From Burkholderia sp. Bp9142 (GTDB taxonomy: Bacteria > Pseudomonadota > Gammaproteobacteria > Burkholderiales > Burkholderiaceae): 64,000 nucleotides of DNA. A program made the position numbers and the translations under genes. Under the pieces are notes generated by a model. It did no database searches. It was not told where the DNA came from and was given only the letters and a program-made list of their open reading frames with translations. Shown here one piece after another: positions 1-8,940 of this stretch (its first letter is position 1; the number at the start of each line of letters is the position of its first letter). The DNA lies in contig NZ_QTPP01000005.1 in the NCBI RefSeq assembly GCF_003853415.1, positions 1 through 64,000 of the forward strand. Reading direction: 5' to 3'.

Positions 1-12
1 GACAACCCTCTT

Positions 13-127
13 TGCCTGATGACCATAGCGAGTCGGTCCCACCCCTTCCCATCCCGAACAGGACCGTGAAACGACTCTACGCCGATGATAGTGCGGATTC
101 CCGTGTGAAAGTAGGTAATCGTCAGGC
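13..127 (+). rRNA. rrf: 5S ribosomal RNA
   Basis: This is a full-length 5S rRNA of about 115 nt. The 5' end (TGCCTGATGACC) pairs with the 3' end (GGTAATCGTCAGGC) to form the terminal helix. The internal tracts CCCATCCCGAACAGGACCGT and GATAGTGCGGATTCCCGTGT are typical of beta-proteobacterial 5S. It should be the last gene of an rRNA operon whose 16S and 23S genes lie before the window. A Rho-independent terminator follows directly. Confidence 0.96.
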
Positions 128-137
128 TCCCTAAGCC

Positions 138-168
138 AGAAACCCCCGCCCGAAAGGCGGGGGTTTTT
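138..168 (+). terminator. Rho-independent terminator of the rRNA operon
   Basis: A stem of AACCCCCGCC with GGCGGGGGTT closes a short CGAAA loop and runs into a T tract. It lies 11 bp after the 5S gene, so it ends the rRNA operon. Confidence 0.93.
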
Positions 169-380
169 GCATTTGCGGCGCCGGAAACGCGCGATGGCCG
201 CGGGGCGGGGGGCTTGGCCGTCGCGGACTCAACCGATCTGCGATGCATGTCCGGCAGGGTCCTCATGCGCACGCCGCACACCCGTGTCGTGACAGGACCG
301 AGTAGCTCGATCCCACGCAACTGCCATTCGGCTCATCCACGTAAAATTTGCGAATCTCCATCCCTGCTGCATCCAGAACG

Positions 381-2456
381 ATGAGCGCCGCCACTCAGAT
401 AGCTCGGGCCGTCTGCCCGCACGATTGTCCGGACACGTGCGCAATGCGCGTGACCGTCGAAAACGGTCGGGCGATCAAGGTGGCGGGCGATCCCGACCAT
501 CCGCCCACGCAAGGCGTGTTGTGTACGAAAGTCAGCCGATATGCCGACCGCGTTCATCATCCCGACCGTCTTACCGTTCCGCTCAAGCGCGTCGGCGCGA
601 AGGGGGAAGGGCATTTTGTGCCGATCAGCTGGAGCGAAGCGTTCGACGAGATCGGTGGTCGCCTCGGTGAAATCGCCGCACGCGCGCCGGAGGCGATCGT
701 GCCATACAGCTATGCGGGAACGATGGGGCTCGTGCAGGGCGAAGGCATTGCGCAGCGGTTCTTCCACAAACTCGGCGCGTCACGACTCGAGCGCGCAATT
801 TGCGCCGCGGCCGGTGCGGCAGGGCTGCGCTATACATACGGCGGAAACGTCGGCATGCATCTCGAGCATTTCGAGGAAAGCGAGCTGATCCTGATCTGGG
901 GCGCCAATCCGATCGCATCGAGCCTGCATTTCTGGACCCGCGCGCAGGAAGCCAAGCGTCGCGGTGCCCGCCTGGTCGCAATCGATCCCTACCGCTCACT
1001 GACGGCGGAGAAATGCCATCAGCACATCGCATTGAAACCGGGCACTGATGGTGCGTTCGCACTCGGGATGATGCATGTGCTGATGACCGAAGATCTGCTC
1101 GATCACGACTACATCGCGACTCATACGCTCGGCTTCGATGCACTCAAGACGCGAGCCCTGTCCTATCCGCCGGAGCGTGTCGCACAGATCTGCGACATCG
1201 ACGCGTCGGAGTTGATCGACCTCGCGCGTCGTTACGGCGCGACCCGCAAGGCATCGATCCGCCTCAATTACGGCATGCAGCGCGTACGCGGCGGCGGCAA
1301 TGCCGTGCGCGCGATCGCGAGCCTGCCTGCGCTGACGGGTGCGTGGCGCGACCGGGCCGGCGGGCTGCTGCTGTCGTCGTCGGAATCCGCACCGGTCAAT
1401 CAGGCGGCGCTGCTGCGGCCCGATCTGATGCCCGGCTGGCCGCACAAGCTGCCGCGCATCATCAATATGAACGCAATCGGCGATGCGTTGCTGCATCCCG
1501 GCGACGCGACCTTCGGGCCGAAAGTCGAAGCGGTGATCGTCTACAACTCGAATCCGGTCGCGGTCGCCCCCGATTCGTCGAAAGTAGCCGCGGGGTTCGC
1601 ACGCGAAGATCTGTTCACGGTCGTTCTCGAGCACTTCAAGACGGATACCGTCGATTTCGCCGACATCGTGTTGCCGGCCACGACCCAGCTCGAGCATCTC
1701 GACGTCCACAAGTCGTACGGCCATACCTACGTGATGGCGAATCTGCCGGCGATTCCGCCGGTCGACGATGCGAGGCCGAACACCGAAATCTTCCGTGGCA
1801 TCGCGCGCAGCATGGGGCTCGACGAGCCCGCGCTTTATCACAGCGACGAAGAGGTCGCGCAGGCCGCGCTCCGTTGGGACGACCCCGCGCTCGACAGCGA
1901 CTGGGATACGCTGAAGCGTGCCGGCTGGCTGAAGCTCAAGGTGGCGGACGCGCCTTTCGCAAATGGCGGCTTCCGAACGCCATCCGGCAAATGCGAGTTC
2001 TACAGCGCGCGACTCGAGCAGATGGGCATGGACCCGGTGCCCGATTACCTGCCGCCGTTCGAATCGGCGGAGGCCGCGCCCGAGCTCGCCGCCCGCTATC
2101 CGCTCGCGATGATTTCGCCGCCCGCCCGGCACTTCCTGAACAGCACGTTCGTCAACGTGGACAGCCTGCGCAGCACGGAAGGCCAGCCGCACCTCGACAT
2201 GCACCCGGCCGACGCCGATGCGCGCGGCATCGGGGAGGGCGACGTCGTCCGCATCTTCAACGACCGCGGATCGATGCAGGCGGTCGCGAGAGTGACTGAT
2301 CGCGCGCGGGCGGGCCTCGTCGTCGGGCTGTCGATCTGGTGGAAGAAACTGTCGGCGGACGGACGGAACGCGAACGAAGTGACGAGCCAGGCGCTGACCG
2401 ATCTCGGCAACTCGGCGACGTTTTACGATTGTCTCGTGGAAGTTGAACGGATTTGA
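381..2456 (+). CDS. Molybdopterin-dependent oxidoreductase (BisC/FdhG-like family), 4Fe-4S type
   Basis: The protein of 691 aa belongs to the Mo/W-bis-MGD oxidoreductases (COG0243). C12, C16, C20 and C48 form a CX3CX3CX27C N-terminal iron-sulfur motif. Long molybdopterin-binding and C-terminal dinucleotide-binding regions follow (for example HFLNSTF near residue 585). The physiological substrate cannot be read from sequence; formate, sulfoxide or thiosulfate-type substrates all occur in the family. There is no Tat signal peptide and no adjacent electron-transfer or membrane-anchor subunit, so a cytoplasmic single-subunit enzyme is likely. I chose the ATG at 381; a TTG at 348 would add 11 residues. 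Neither has a strong Shine-Dalgarno. The gene stands alone between the rRNA operon and fadD. Confidence 0.88.
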   Translation: MSAATQIARAVCPHDCPDTCAMRVTVENGRAIKVAGDPDHPPTQGVLCTKVSRYADRVHHPDRLTVPLKRVGAKGEGHFVPISWSEAFDEIGGRLGEIAARAPEAIVPYSYAGTMGLVQGEGIAQRFFHKLGASRLERAICAAAGAAGLRYTYGGNVGMHLEHFEESELILIWGANPIASSLHFWTRAQEAKRRGARLVAIDPYRSLTAEKCHQHIALKPGTDGAFALGMMHVLMTEDLLDHDYIATHTLGFDALKTRALSYPPERVAQICDIDASELIDLARRYGATRKASIRLNYGMQRVRGGGNAVRAIASLPALTGAWRDRAGGLLLSSSESAPVNQAALLRPDLMPGWPHKLPRIINMNAIGDALLHPGDATFGPKVEAVIVYNSNPVAVAPDSSKVAAGFAREDLFTVVLEHFKTDTVDFADIVLPATTQLEHLDVHKSYGHTYVMANLPAIPPVDDARPNTEIFRGIARSMGLDEPALYHSDEEVAQAALRWDDPALDSDWDTLKRAGWLKLKVADAPFANGGFRTPSGKCEFYSARLEQMGMDPVPDYLPPFESAEAAPELAARYPLAMISPPARHFLNSTFVNVDSLRSTEGQPHLDMHPADADARGIGEGDVVRIFNDRGSMQAVARVTDRARAGLVVGLSIWWKKLSADGRNANEVTSQALTDLGNSATFYDCLVEVERI

Positions 2457-2592
2457 CCGAACTTCGAGATATGATCGGACGAATTCATTCGAAAGTTCGA
2501 AGTGGGCATCTAACCCTGTTGTCTCGGGGCGGGCGAGCCGCTACGATGCGTTTTAGCACGACCATTCGAAAATATGTGAGGAGACGCGCAGT

Positions 2593-4266
2593 ATGGACAA
2601 AATTTGGCTGAAATCGTACCCACCCGGCGTTCCAGCCGAAATTGACGCGTCCCCGTATCCTTCCGTCCCGGATCTACTCGACGAAAGCTTCAAGCAGTAT
2701 CGCGACCGCAAGGCGTTCGTCTGCATGGGCAAGAGCATCACGTATGGCGAGCTCGATGCGCTGTCGCGCCAGTTCGGCGCGTGGCTGCAGTCACGCGGTC
2801 TGAAACGCGGCGCGCGCGTCGCACTCATGATGCCGAACGTGCTGCAGTACCCGGTGGCGATCGTCGCGGTGCTCCGCGCGGGCTACACCGTCGTCAACGT
2901 CAACCCGCTGTATACGCCGCGCGAACTCGAGCATCAGCTGAAGGACAGCGGGGCGGAAGCGATCGTCATCCTCGAGAACTTCGCGTCGACGCTGCAGGCC
3001 GTCATCGCCAATACCGTGGTCAAGCATGTCGTGGTCGCGTCGATGGGCGACCTGCTGGGCATCAAGGGCTGGCTCGTCAATTACGTCGTGCGCAACGTGA
3101 AGAAGATGGTGCCGGCCTGGCAGCTTCCGTCGTTCACGCGCTTCAAGGCCGCGCTGTCGGACGGCGCGCGGCAGACCTTCAAGCCGCAGAAGCTCGGCCC
3201 CGACGACGTCGCGTTCCTCCAGTACACGGGCGGTACGACGGGTGTTGCGAAGGGCGCGACGCTGCTGCACCGGAACATCGTGTCGAACGTGCTGCAAGCC
3301 GGCGCGTGGCACCATCCCGCACACGAAAAATACCCCGAGGTGAAGCAGTTCGTGACGGTTGTCGCGCTGCCGCTCTATCACGTGTTCGCGCTGACGGTCT
3401 GCGGTTTCCTGACGATGCGCACGGGCGGCATGGGCGTCCTGATCCCGAATCCGCGCGACATCGGCGGGATGATCAAGGAACTGAAGGGTTACCAGATCTC
3501 GACGATCCCGGCCGTCAACACGCTGTACAACGCACTGCTGAACCATCCCGAATTCAACCAGCTGGATCTTTCGAAGCTCGCGATCGCCAACGGCGGCGGC
3601 ATGGCGATCCAGGAAGGCGTCGCGAAGCGCTGGTATGAGAAGACCCATACGGCGATCGTCGAGGGGTATGGCTTGTCCGAAACGTCGCCGGTTGCCACCT
3701 GCAATCCCGTGACGGCGACCGAGTATAGCGGGACGATCGGCGTGCCGCTGCCGTCGACCGAGGTGGCCATCCGCGACGACGCCGGCAACGACGTCGCGCT
3801 CGGCGAGCCGGGCGAGATCTGCATCCGCGGGCCGCAGGTCATGGCCGGCTACTGGAACCGTCCGGACGAAACCGCGAAGGTCATGTGCCCGGACGGTTTC
3901 TTCAAGACCGGCGACGTCGGCGTGATGGACGCGCGCGGTTACGTGAAGATCGTCGACCGGAAGAAGGACATGATCCTGGTGTCCGGCTTCAACGTGTATC
4001 CGAACGAGGTCGAGGACGTGGTGGCGTCGCACCCGGGCGTGTTCGAGGTGGCGGCCGTCGGCGTGCCGGACGAGCACTCGGGCGAAGCCGTGAAGCTGTT
4101 CGTCGTGAAGAAGGATCCGGCGCTCACCGACAAGGATATCCTCGCGTACTGCAAGGAGCGGCTCACCGGCTACAAGCGGCCGAAACTCGTCGAGTTCCGC
4201 ACGGAGCTGCCGAAGACGAACGTCGGCAAGATCCTGCGACGCGAATTGCGCGACGGACGCGCGTAA
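2593..4266 (+). CDS. fadD: Long-chain fatty acid--CoA ligase
   Basis: This is a 557-aa AMP-forming acyl-CoA synthetase that activates fatty acids with ATP and CoA before beta-oxidation, at the inner face of the membrane. The AMP-binding signature YTGGTTGVAKGA lies near residue 213, GYGLSETSP near residue 355 and the C-terminal hinge/lysine region GFNVYPNEVED near residue 460. The start N-terminus (MDKIWLKSYPPGVP) matches the FadD family, and a GAGGAG ribosome site lies about 10 bp upstream of the ATG. The gene is monocistronic: 136 bp separate it from the oxidoreductase and a terminator follows. The upstream gap contains repeated TTCGAA words but no regulator site I can name. Confidence 0.96.
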   Translation: MDKIWLKSYPPGVPAEIDASPYPSVPDLLDESFKQYRDRKAFVCMGKSITYGELDALSRQFGAWLQSRGLKRGARVALMMPNVLQYPVAIVAVLRAGYTVVNVNPLYTPRELEHQLKDSGAEAIVILENFASTLQAVIANTVVKHVVVASMGDLLGIKGWLVNYVVRNVKKMVPAWQLPSFTRFKAALSDGARQTFKPQKLGPDDVAFLQYTGGTTGVAKGATLLHRNIVSNVLQAGAWHHPAHEKYPEVKQFVTVVALPLYHVFALTVCGFLTMRTGGMGVLIPNPRDIGGMIKELKGYQISTIPAVNTLYNALLNHPEFNQLDLSKLAIANGGGMAIQEGVAKRWYEKTHTAIVEGYGLSETSPVATCNPVTATEYSGTIGVPLPSTEVAIRDDAGNDVALGEPGEICIRGPQVMAGYWNRPDETAKVMCPDGFFKTGDVGVMDARGYVKIVDRKKDMILVSGFNVYPNEVEDVVASHPGVFEVAAVGVPDEHSGEAVKLFVVKKDPALTDKDILAYCKERLTGYKRPKLVEFRTELPKTNVGKILRRELRDGRA

Positions 4267-4285
4267 CACCAAAGTCGAACGAACG

Positions 4286-4308
4286 AGCCCGGCCGGTGCC
4301 GGGCTTTT
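4286..4308 (+). terminator. Terminator after fadD
   Basis: The stem AGCCCGGC/GCCGGGCT is followed by TTTT, 20 bp after the fadD stop codon. Confidence 0.85.
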
Positions 4309-4539
4309 GGGTTTGTGGTGCCGGCATCGGGGCTGAGGCGCACCATTCGGCTATCGTCGGAATGATGCGCGTTCGACCGGGCGCGTAGTGGCTGGCGGAA
4401 CGACTCGCCCGGGCTGCTCGCGGCCGCTTCGATTCGAACGGCGCGTCACCTCGGTACATGCCGCGGGCGGCAGGCGGCGTGCGCGTCGATGGAGCACCCG
4501 AACGGTTCGTTGCAGTGAACGGGACGCGCGGCGATCGTC

Positions 4540-4690
4540 CTGCTCACTGCTCACTGCTCACTGCTCACTGCTCACTGCTCACTGCTCACTGCTCACTGCT
4601 CACTGCTCACCGCTCACCGCTCACCGCTCACCGCTCACCGCTCACCGCTCACCGCTCACCGCTCACCGCTCACCGCTCACCGCTCACCGC
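4540..4690. repeat. Heptanucleotide tandem repeat (VNTR), 10 x CTGCTCA then 11 x CCGCTCA
   Basis: By direct count, ten perfect CTGCTCA units (4540-4609) are followed by eleven perfect CCGCTCA units (4610-4686) and a partial CCGC. The two variants form two clean blocks that switch once. The array sits in the non-coding stretch between the fadD terminator and the porin terminator. The rest of that 493-bp stretch (4267-4759) shows no gene. A period of 7 is not a multiple of 3, so any frame through it changes with copy number; no real ORF appears to use it. Confidence 0.97.
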
Positions 4691-4705
4691 ATCGCAGCCG
4701 CACAA

Positions 4706-4730
4706 GAAAAAGGCGCCCGAAGGCGCCTTC
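4706..4730 (-). terminator. Terminator of the porin gene
   Basis: On the minus strand the stem AAGGCGCC/GGCGCCTT, with a short loop, is followed by a T tract 30 bp after the porin stop codon. Confidence 0.9.
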
Positions 4731-4759
4731 AATATGCTGCGGCTTGTCAGACAAGCTGA

Positions 4760-5917
4760 TTAGAACTTGTGACGGATGCCGACGCGCGCCGCAACCTGGT
4801 TGCTGGTGGTCGACGGGTCGAGACCGTTGATCGAAGCATGTGCCTGAACGACGTTGCCAGCCGAGTTGAGCGCGTTGCCCGATGCATGCTGATACACGCC
4901 GATCACGTAGACGTCCGTGCGCTTCGACAGGAAGTAATCGACGCCCAGCGAGCCCTGGTGGTACTTGGCTGCCGAGTTGCCGTCGATCTTGCTGCCTTGC
5001 GTGTAGTCGTACGCGGCGCCGACGATCAGCGCCGGGGTCAGCTGATACTTGAAGTTGATTTCGCCGTTGTTGAACGTCGCGGTCTGGTTCACGAACGGAC
5101 CAACCGAGAAGCCCTTGAACTTCGTGTTCGAGTACGTCGCCCCGATCGTTGCCGCGCCGAACGTGTACGCACCGCCCGCGCCGATGACCTGGTACGTGTT
5201 CGCGCTGTTCGCATACGCGCCGTAGACCGGCGACGACACGGCCGTCGCGGCAGCCGACGCGCCGGTGTTGAACATGCCGCCGAAGTTCGCCGGCGTGCGT
5301 GCGTTCAAGTAGCCGACACCCAATACCAGCGGGCCGTTGTTGTAACCGGCGCCGAGCGACCAGACCTGGTTCTTCGAGAACTGGCCGGCCTGGCCGCCGA
5401 AGCTGTACATACCGCCGAACGAGAAGCCGCCGTAGGTCGGGCTCGTATACTTGACCGCATTGTTCACACGGTACGCGTTGTTGAAGTTGTCGAGGTCACC
5501 CGGGTGAGCGGCAATGTAGCCGCCCCACTGGTCGCCTGCCTCGAGCGGGCCGACGAAGTCGACGACGGAGTCGTACTGACGGCCCAGCGTGACCGTACCG
5601 TACTGGCTCGACAGGCCGACGTAAGCCTGGCGGCCGAACATCAGGCCGCCCTGGCCGAGCTTGCCGGAGTTGACGTCAAAACCGTTCTCGAGCACGAAGA
5701 TCGCCTTCAGGCCGCCGCCCAGGTCTTCGGTGCCGCGCAGACCGAAGCGGCTGCCTTGCATCACGCCGCTTGCCAGACCGTACAGATGGCCGCCCTTGGC
5801 GTTGTTGTTGAAGATGAAGCCTTCGTCGATGATGCCGTAAAGCGTCACGCTGCTTTGCGCATGGGCTGCGCCAGCAAACGCGCCCAGCGCGACGAGCGCG
5901 AGAAGCGACTTTTTCAT
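4760..5917 (-). CDS. General outer-membrane porin (Gram-negative porin, Porin_4 type)
   Basis: The precursor has 385 aa, with a 20-residue signal peptide (MKKSLLALVALGAFAGAAHA) and a mature N-terminus QSSVTLYGIID typical of beta-proteobacterial trimeric porins. The body alternates aromatic and glycine residues as expected for a 16-stranded barrel, including the PTYGGFSFGGMYSF type of strand. It ends in phenylalanine (VGIRHKF), the signal for BAM-dependent insertion. The protein should allow passive diffusion of small hydrophilic solutes, but selectivity cannot be inferred. I chose the ATG at 5917 because it begins the signal peptide and a GGAG lies 8 bp upstream. The longer frame adds seven non-signal residues. 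It is monocistronic with its own terminator; a near-palindrome lies about 60 bp upstream. Confidence 0.95.
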   Translation of the reverse strand: MKKSLLALVALGAFAGAAHAQSSVTLYGIIDEGFIFNNNAKGGHLYGLASGVMQGSRFGLRGTEDLGGGLKAIFVLENGFDVNSGKLGQGGLMFGRQAYVGLSSQYGTVTLGRQYDSVVDFVGPLEAGDQWGGYIAAHPGDLDNFNNAYRVNNAVKYTSPTYGGFSFGGMYSFGGQAGQFSKNQVWSLGAGYNNGPLVLGVGYLNARTPANFGGMFNTGASAAATAVSSPVYGAYANSANTYQVIGAGGAYTFGAATIGATYSNTKFKGFSVGPFVNQTATFNNGEINFKYQLTPALIVGAAYDYTQGSKIDGNSAAKYHQGSLGVDYFLSKRTDVYVIGVYQHASGNALNSAGNVVQAHASINGLDPSTTSNQVAARVGIRHKF

Positions 5918-5972
5918 TAACGGATCTCCAAGAATCACTGAATTTTTTTGGCGGGGCGGATAGTTATGGTGT

Positions 5973-5991
5973 GTTGACGGGCCCCATCAAC
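5973..5991. promoter_or_regulatory. 19-bp near-perfect inverted repeat upstream of the porin
   Basis: GTTGACGGGCCCCATCAAC has nine-base arms with one mismatched pair around a central C. It is 56-74 bp upstream of the porin start, where promoter elements would be expected. It could be a repressor or activator site. No regulator can be named from sequence. Confidence 0.35.
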
Positions 5992-6194
5992 TTCGCAAGA
6001 AGTCGGACGTAATGTAGCAAAGCCGTTTTTTCCGACAAAGCGAAATGCCGTGGCTCAAGGTCGCCATGTTTCCTTTATGCAACAATGGTTAAAATCACGG
6101 GTTAACCGCAATTTCCGCTGAATAATCAAGTCGGTTACGCAGCGGAACTCGTGCCTTTGCCGCTCGCGGCGGCACACGCAGCCAGGAGAACAGG

Positions 6195-6821
6195 ATGGTG
6201 TTGGATGAACTGATCAGCGAATTCGATCGCGGCTTGCGATCGCTGACCGGCATTAGCCGGATGAGCCGCCCGGTGCCCGTGCCGGCGGAGCCGCCAGCCG
6301 GCGAACTGACGCCCGCGGAGCGCACGCACGCCGCGGGACTGATGCGCGTGAACCACGTCGGCGAGGTCTGCGCGCAGGCGCTTTATCAGGCGCAGAAGCT
6401 GACCGCTCGCTCGTCGTCGTCGAAGGCGATGTTCGAGGAAGCGGCGCGCGAGGAGGAGGATCATCTCGCGTGGACCGCGCATCGGCTGAAGGAACTCGAT
6501 TCGCGCCCGAGCCTGCTCAACCCGCTGTGGTACGCTGGCGCGCTCGCGATCGGCGTCGCGGCCGGTACGCTGGGCGACAAGGTCAGCCTCGGCTTCATGG
6601 CGGAGACGGAGCGTCAGGTCGAGAGCCACCTCGACGGGCATCTGTCCGAACTGCCGGCGACCGACACGGCGTCGCGCGCGATCGTCGAGCAGATGCGGCT
6701 CGACGAGGTGAAGCACGGCAAGGCCGCGACCGACGCCGGCGGGATCGAACTGCCGCTGCCGGTGCGAATGCTGATGCGCGCCGCGTCGAAAGTCATGACG
6801 AGCACTGCATACTATCTCTGA
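6195..6821 (+). CDS. coq7: 2-polyprenyl-3-methyl-6-methoxy-1,4-benzoquinone monooxygenase (demethoxyubiquinone hydroxylase)
   Basis: This 208-aa di-iron hydroxylase carries out a late ring hydroxylation in ubiquinone synthesis and replaces the flavoprotein UbiF of enterobacteria. The carboxylate-bridged di-iron ligands are visible as E57, E87, H90 (in EEEDH), E139, E171 and H174 (in EVKHG). The hydrophobic stretch around residues 110-135 fits membrane association at the inner leaflet. The ATG at 6195 has CAGGAGA upstream and matches the family N-terminus. The gene lies alone between the divergently read porin and the mra operon, and a long hairpin follows the stop codon. Confidence 0.95.
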   Translation: MVLDELISEFDRGLRSLTGISRMSRPVPVPAEPPAGELTPAERTHAAGLMRVNHVGEVCAQALYQAQKLTARSSSSKAMFEEAAREEEDHLAWTAHRLKELDSRPSLLNPLWYAGALAIGVAAGTLGDKVSLGFMAETERQVESHLDGHLSELPATDTASRAIVEQMRLDEVKHGKAATDAGGIELPLPVRMLMRAASKVMTSTAYYL

Positions 6822-6827
6822 CATTCG

Positions 6828-6858
6828 AACCGGGGCGGCGCACGACGCCGCCCCGGTT
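6828..6858 (+). terminator. 13-bp perfect hairpin after coq7, probable terminator
   Basis: AACCGGGGCGGCG pairs perfectly with CGCCGCCCCGGTT across a CACGA loop, starting 7 bp after the coq7 stop codon. No T tract follows directly, so termination is likely but not certain. Confidence 0.6.
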
Positions 6859-7072
6859 CGCCGTGCCCGATACCGCCCGTTTTTTCCGCGTTTTCCCGCC
6901 CCCGAAAGCCCCGTCCGCACGCCAGTCTGGCCCGCCTTTCTCATGTATCACCTTCACAAGTTGCACTAGCTCATTCATTTATAACGATTTTTGGAATGAG
7001 GGGGCGCATGAGCATGTGCGCGTAAGTCCTTGTTCTAACTAACAAAATTCGTCAAAAAACCGGGCCGCTCCC

Positions 7073-7101
7073 TTGACCGTGCCAAACCCTTCCTCTAAAG
7101 T
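7073..7101 (+). promoter_or_regulatory. Sigma-70-type promoter of the mra/dcw operon
   Basis: A -35 TTGACC (7073-7078) and a -10 TAAAGT (7096-7101) are separated by 17 bp. The MraZ boxes begin at the end of the -10, which fits repression by MraZ. The remainder of the 387-bp gap from 6822 holds only the coq7 hairpin and no gene. Confidence 0.65.
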
Positions 7102-7135
7102 GGGAGACAGTGTGAGAAAGTGTATTTTTGTGTGA
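7100..7135 (+). promoter_or_regulatory. MraZ operator: four GTGNNN boxes at exact 10-bp spacing
   Basis: GTGGGA (7100), GTGTGA (7110), GTGTAT (7120) and GTGTGA (7130) repeat every 10 bp, so they face the same side of the helix. In E. coli MraZ binds three GTGGG repeats with the same period in its own promoter. The match in spacing and position supports autoregulation. Only the first box keeps the full GTGGG core. Confidence 0.8.
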
Positions 7136-7208
7136 TTTAGCGGGCTATTCCGGCTAAATTCTTGAGCATTGAGCGGGTGCTTCGGTGCCCTGAACGGGAG
7201 AGCGGAAA

Positions 7209-7637
7209 GTGTTCCAAGGGGCGTCGGCGCTGACGCTCGATGCGAAAGGGCGGATGTCGGTGCCGGCTCGCTATCGCGAAGCGCTGCAAGGACAGGCAGA
7301 AGGACGGGTGACTGTGACCAAGCACCCGGACGGCTGCCTGTTGCTGTTTCCGCGCCCCGAATGGGAAGTATTTCGCGCCAAGATTGCCGCGCTGCCGATG
7401 GACGCCCATTGGTGGCGGCGGATTTTTCTCGGCAATGCGATGGATGTCGATCTCGACAGCGCGGGCCGGATTCTCGTATCGCCCGAGCTGCGGATGGCGG
7501 CCGGACTGGAAAAGGAAGTCATGTTGTTGGGAATGGGTAGTCACTTCGAGCTGTGGGATTCGCAGACCTACATCGCGAAGGAGCAGGCAGCGATGGCGCA
7601 GGGCATGCCCGACGCGCTGAAGAACTTTACGTTCTGA
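7209..7637 (+). CDS. mraZ: Transcriptional regulator MraZ
   Basis: This 142-aa protein has two SpoVT/AbrB-like swapped-hairpin domains. The repeated DxxGR signatures are visible: [14 protein letters not shown] near residue 11 and [14 protein letters not shown] near residue 80. MraZ forms a ring that binds the direct repeats in its own promoter and represses the dcw operon. It is the first gene of that operon. The start is GTG, preceded by GGGAGAGCGG. It is followed after 23 bp by rsmH. The length is close to that of E. coli MraZ (152 aa). Confidence 0.96.
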   Translation: MFQGASALTLDAKGRMSVPARYREALQGQAEGRVTVTKHPDGCLLLFPRPEWEVFRAKIAALPMDAHWWRRIFLGNAMDVDLDSAGRILVSPELRMAAGLEKEVMLLGMGSHFELWDSQTYIAKEQAAMAQGMPDALKNFTF

Positions 7638-7660
7638 TTGCGGTGACGGAGACGCCCGCG

Positions 7661-8602
7661 ATGGGAAACGAATTGCAGCATCGGACCGTGTTGTTGGACG
7701 AAGCCGTCGAGTCGCTCGTGACGCGGCCGGACGGCATTTATGTCGACGGCACGTTCGGCCGGGGCGGTCATAGCCGCGCGGTACTCGCGCGGCTGGCGCC
7801 GGCCGGCCGGCTGATCGCGTTCGACAAGGATCCGAGGGCGATCGAGACGGCGCAGCGCATCGAGGATGCGCGCTTCTCGATCGTGCATGACAGCTTTGCA
7901 TCGATGCGCGACGCGCTTGCGGCGCGCGGCGTCGAGAAGGTGTCGGGGGTGTTGCTGGACCTGGGCGTGTCCTCGCCGCAGGTGGACGATCCGGCGCGCG
8001 GCTTCAGCTTTCGCGCGGATGGCCCGCTGGACATGCGAATGGATCCGACGCGCGGCGAGTCGGCGGCCGAGTGGCTCGCGCGGGCTTCGGTGCAGGAATT
8101 GACGGAGGTGATACGGGATTATGGGGAAGAACGGTTTGCTTTTCAGATTGCAAAGGCGCTTGTTGCTCGCCGGGCAGAGTCCGACCGTCTTGGGCCTCTC
8201 GACACCACGGGCGAGCTTGCCCAAATCGTGGGTCACGTCGTCAAAACCCGTGAGAAGGGCAAGGATCCGGCAACCCGCACCTTTCAGGCTATACGGATTC
8301 ACGTCAATCAAGAGCTTGCGGACCTGCAAGTCGTACTAGACGCGGCATTGTCGTTGCTGGAGCAAGGGGGGCGGCTGGTGGTCATCAGCTTTCATTCACT
8401 CGAGGACCGGATCGTCAAGCGATTCATGCAGGCGCACGCCAGTGCGCCTGCGGTCGATCGTCGCCTGCCGATCCGTGCCGTCGACCTCCCGAGCCCGCCG
8501 CTCAAGATAATCCGCCGTCAGTTCCCGAGCGAAGCGGAAGTCCTCGCGAATCCGCGCGCCCGGTCGGCCGTGATGCGCATCGCGGAGCGCGTCACGCCAT
8601 GA
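7661..8602 (+). CDS. rsmH: 16S rRNA (cytosine1402-N4)-methyltransferase
   Basis: The 313-aa SAM-dependent enzyme (formerly MraW) methylates N4 of C1402 in the decoding centre of 16S rRNA. The SAM-binding loop [13 protein letters not shown] is near residue 30, and [10 protein letters not shown] and [14 protein letters not shown] (near residue 245) are family signatures. The ATG at 7661 has GGAG 9 bp upstream. Starts further upstream would run through the end of mraZ and lack family similarity. Its stop overlaps the ftsL start in an ATGA. A patch around 8100-8330 is somewhat lower in G+C than its surroundings, but the frame is intact. Confidence 0.96.
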   Translation: MGNELQHRTVLLDEAVESLVTRPDGIYVDGTFGRGGHSRAVLARLAPAGRLIAFDKDPRAIETAQRIEDARFSIVHDSFASMRDALAARGVEKVSGVLLDLGVSSPQVDDPARGFSFRADGPLDMRMDPTRGESAAEWLARASVQELTEVIRDYGEERFAFQIAKALVARRAESDRLGPLDTTGELAQIVGHVVKTREKGKDPATRTFQAIRIHVNQELADLQVVLDAALSLLEQGGRLVVISFHSLEDRIVKRFMQAHASAPAVDRRLPIRAVDLPSPPLKIIRRQFPSEAEVLANPRARSAVMRIAERVTP

Positions 8603-8940
8603 GCCGCTTCAATATCTTCCTGCTGATCATCGTGATGGGCTGCGCGCTGTCGGTCGTCAACTCGACGAACCAGCAGCGCCAGATCTTCATTCAGCTGCAG
8701 CGCGCGCAGTCGCAGGAGCGTCAGCTCCAGCAGGACTATGCGCAGCTTCAGTATCAGCAGAGCGCGCTGTCGAAAACGTCGCGTATCGAGCAGCTCGCGA
8801 ACGACTCGCTGAAGATGCAGCCGATCACGACGGGCCGCACCCAATACCTGACGCTGCCTCCAGGCGCCGTGAAGGCGATCGACGCGCCCATTCCCGCTTC
8901 GGCCGATACGGTCGGCAAGGGCAAGGGAGGCGCGCGATGA
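8599..8940 (+). CDS. ftsL: Cell division protein FtsL
   Basis: This 113-aa bitopic inner-membrane protein has a short cytoplasmic N-terminus, one membrane segment (residues 3-20, [17 protein letters not shown]) and a periplasmic coiled coil rich in Q, L and R (residues 24-65). FtsL joins FtsB and FtsQ in the complex that activates FtsWI at the division site. Position between rsmH and ftsI, with ATGA overlaps on both sides, supports the call more than sequence similarity, which is always weak in this family. Confidence 0.93.
   Translation: MSRFNIFLLIIVMGCALSVVNSTNQQRQIFIQLQRAQSQERQLQQDYAQLQYQQSALSKTSRIEQLANDSLKMQPITTGRTQYLTLPPGAVKAIDAPIPASADTVGKGKGGAR

Noticed and set aside
4540-4690. Possible CRISPR array.
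   Set aside because: Units are 7 bp and directly adjacent, with no spacers and no cas genes.
4388-4763. Two overlapping frames across the heptanucleotide array, giving LTAH-type repeat peptides.
   Set aside because: The frames exist because the 7-bp unit has no stop in three phases. They lack start signals and any family similarity.
8100-8330. Lower G+C patch in rsmH as a sign of transfer.
   Set aside because: The reading frame and family motifs are intact and the patch is short; it is ordinary variation in codon use.
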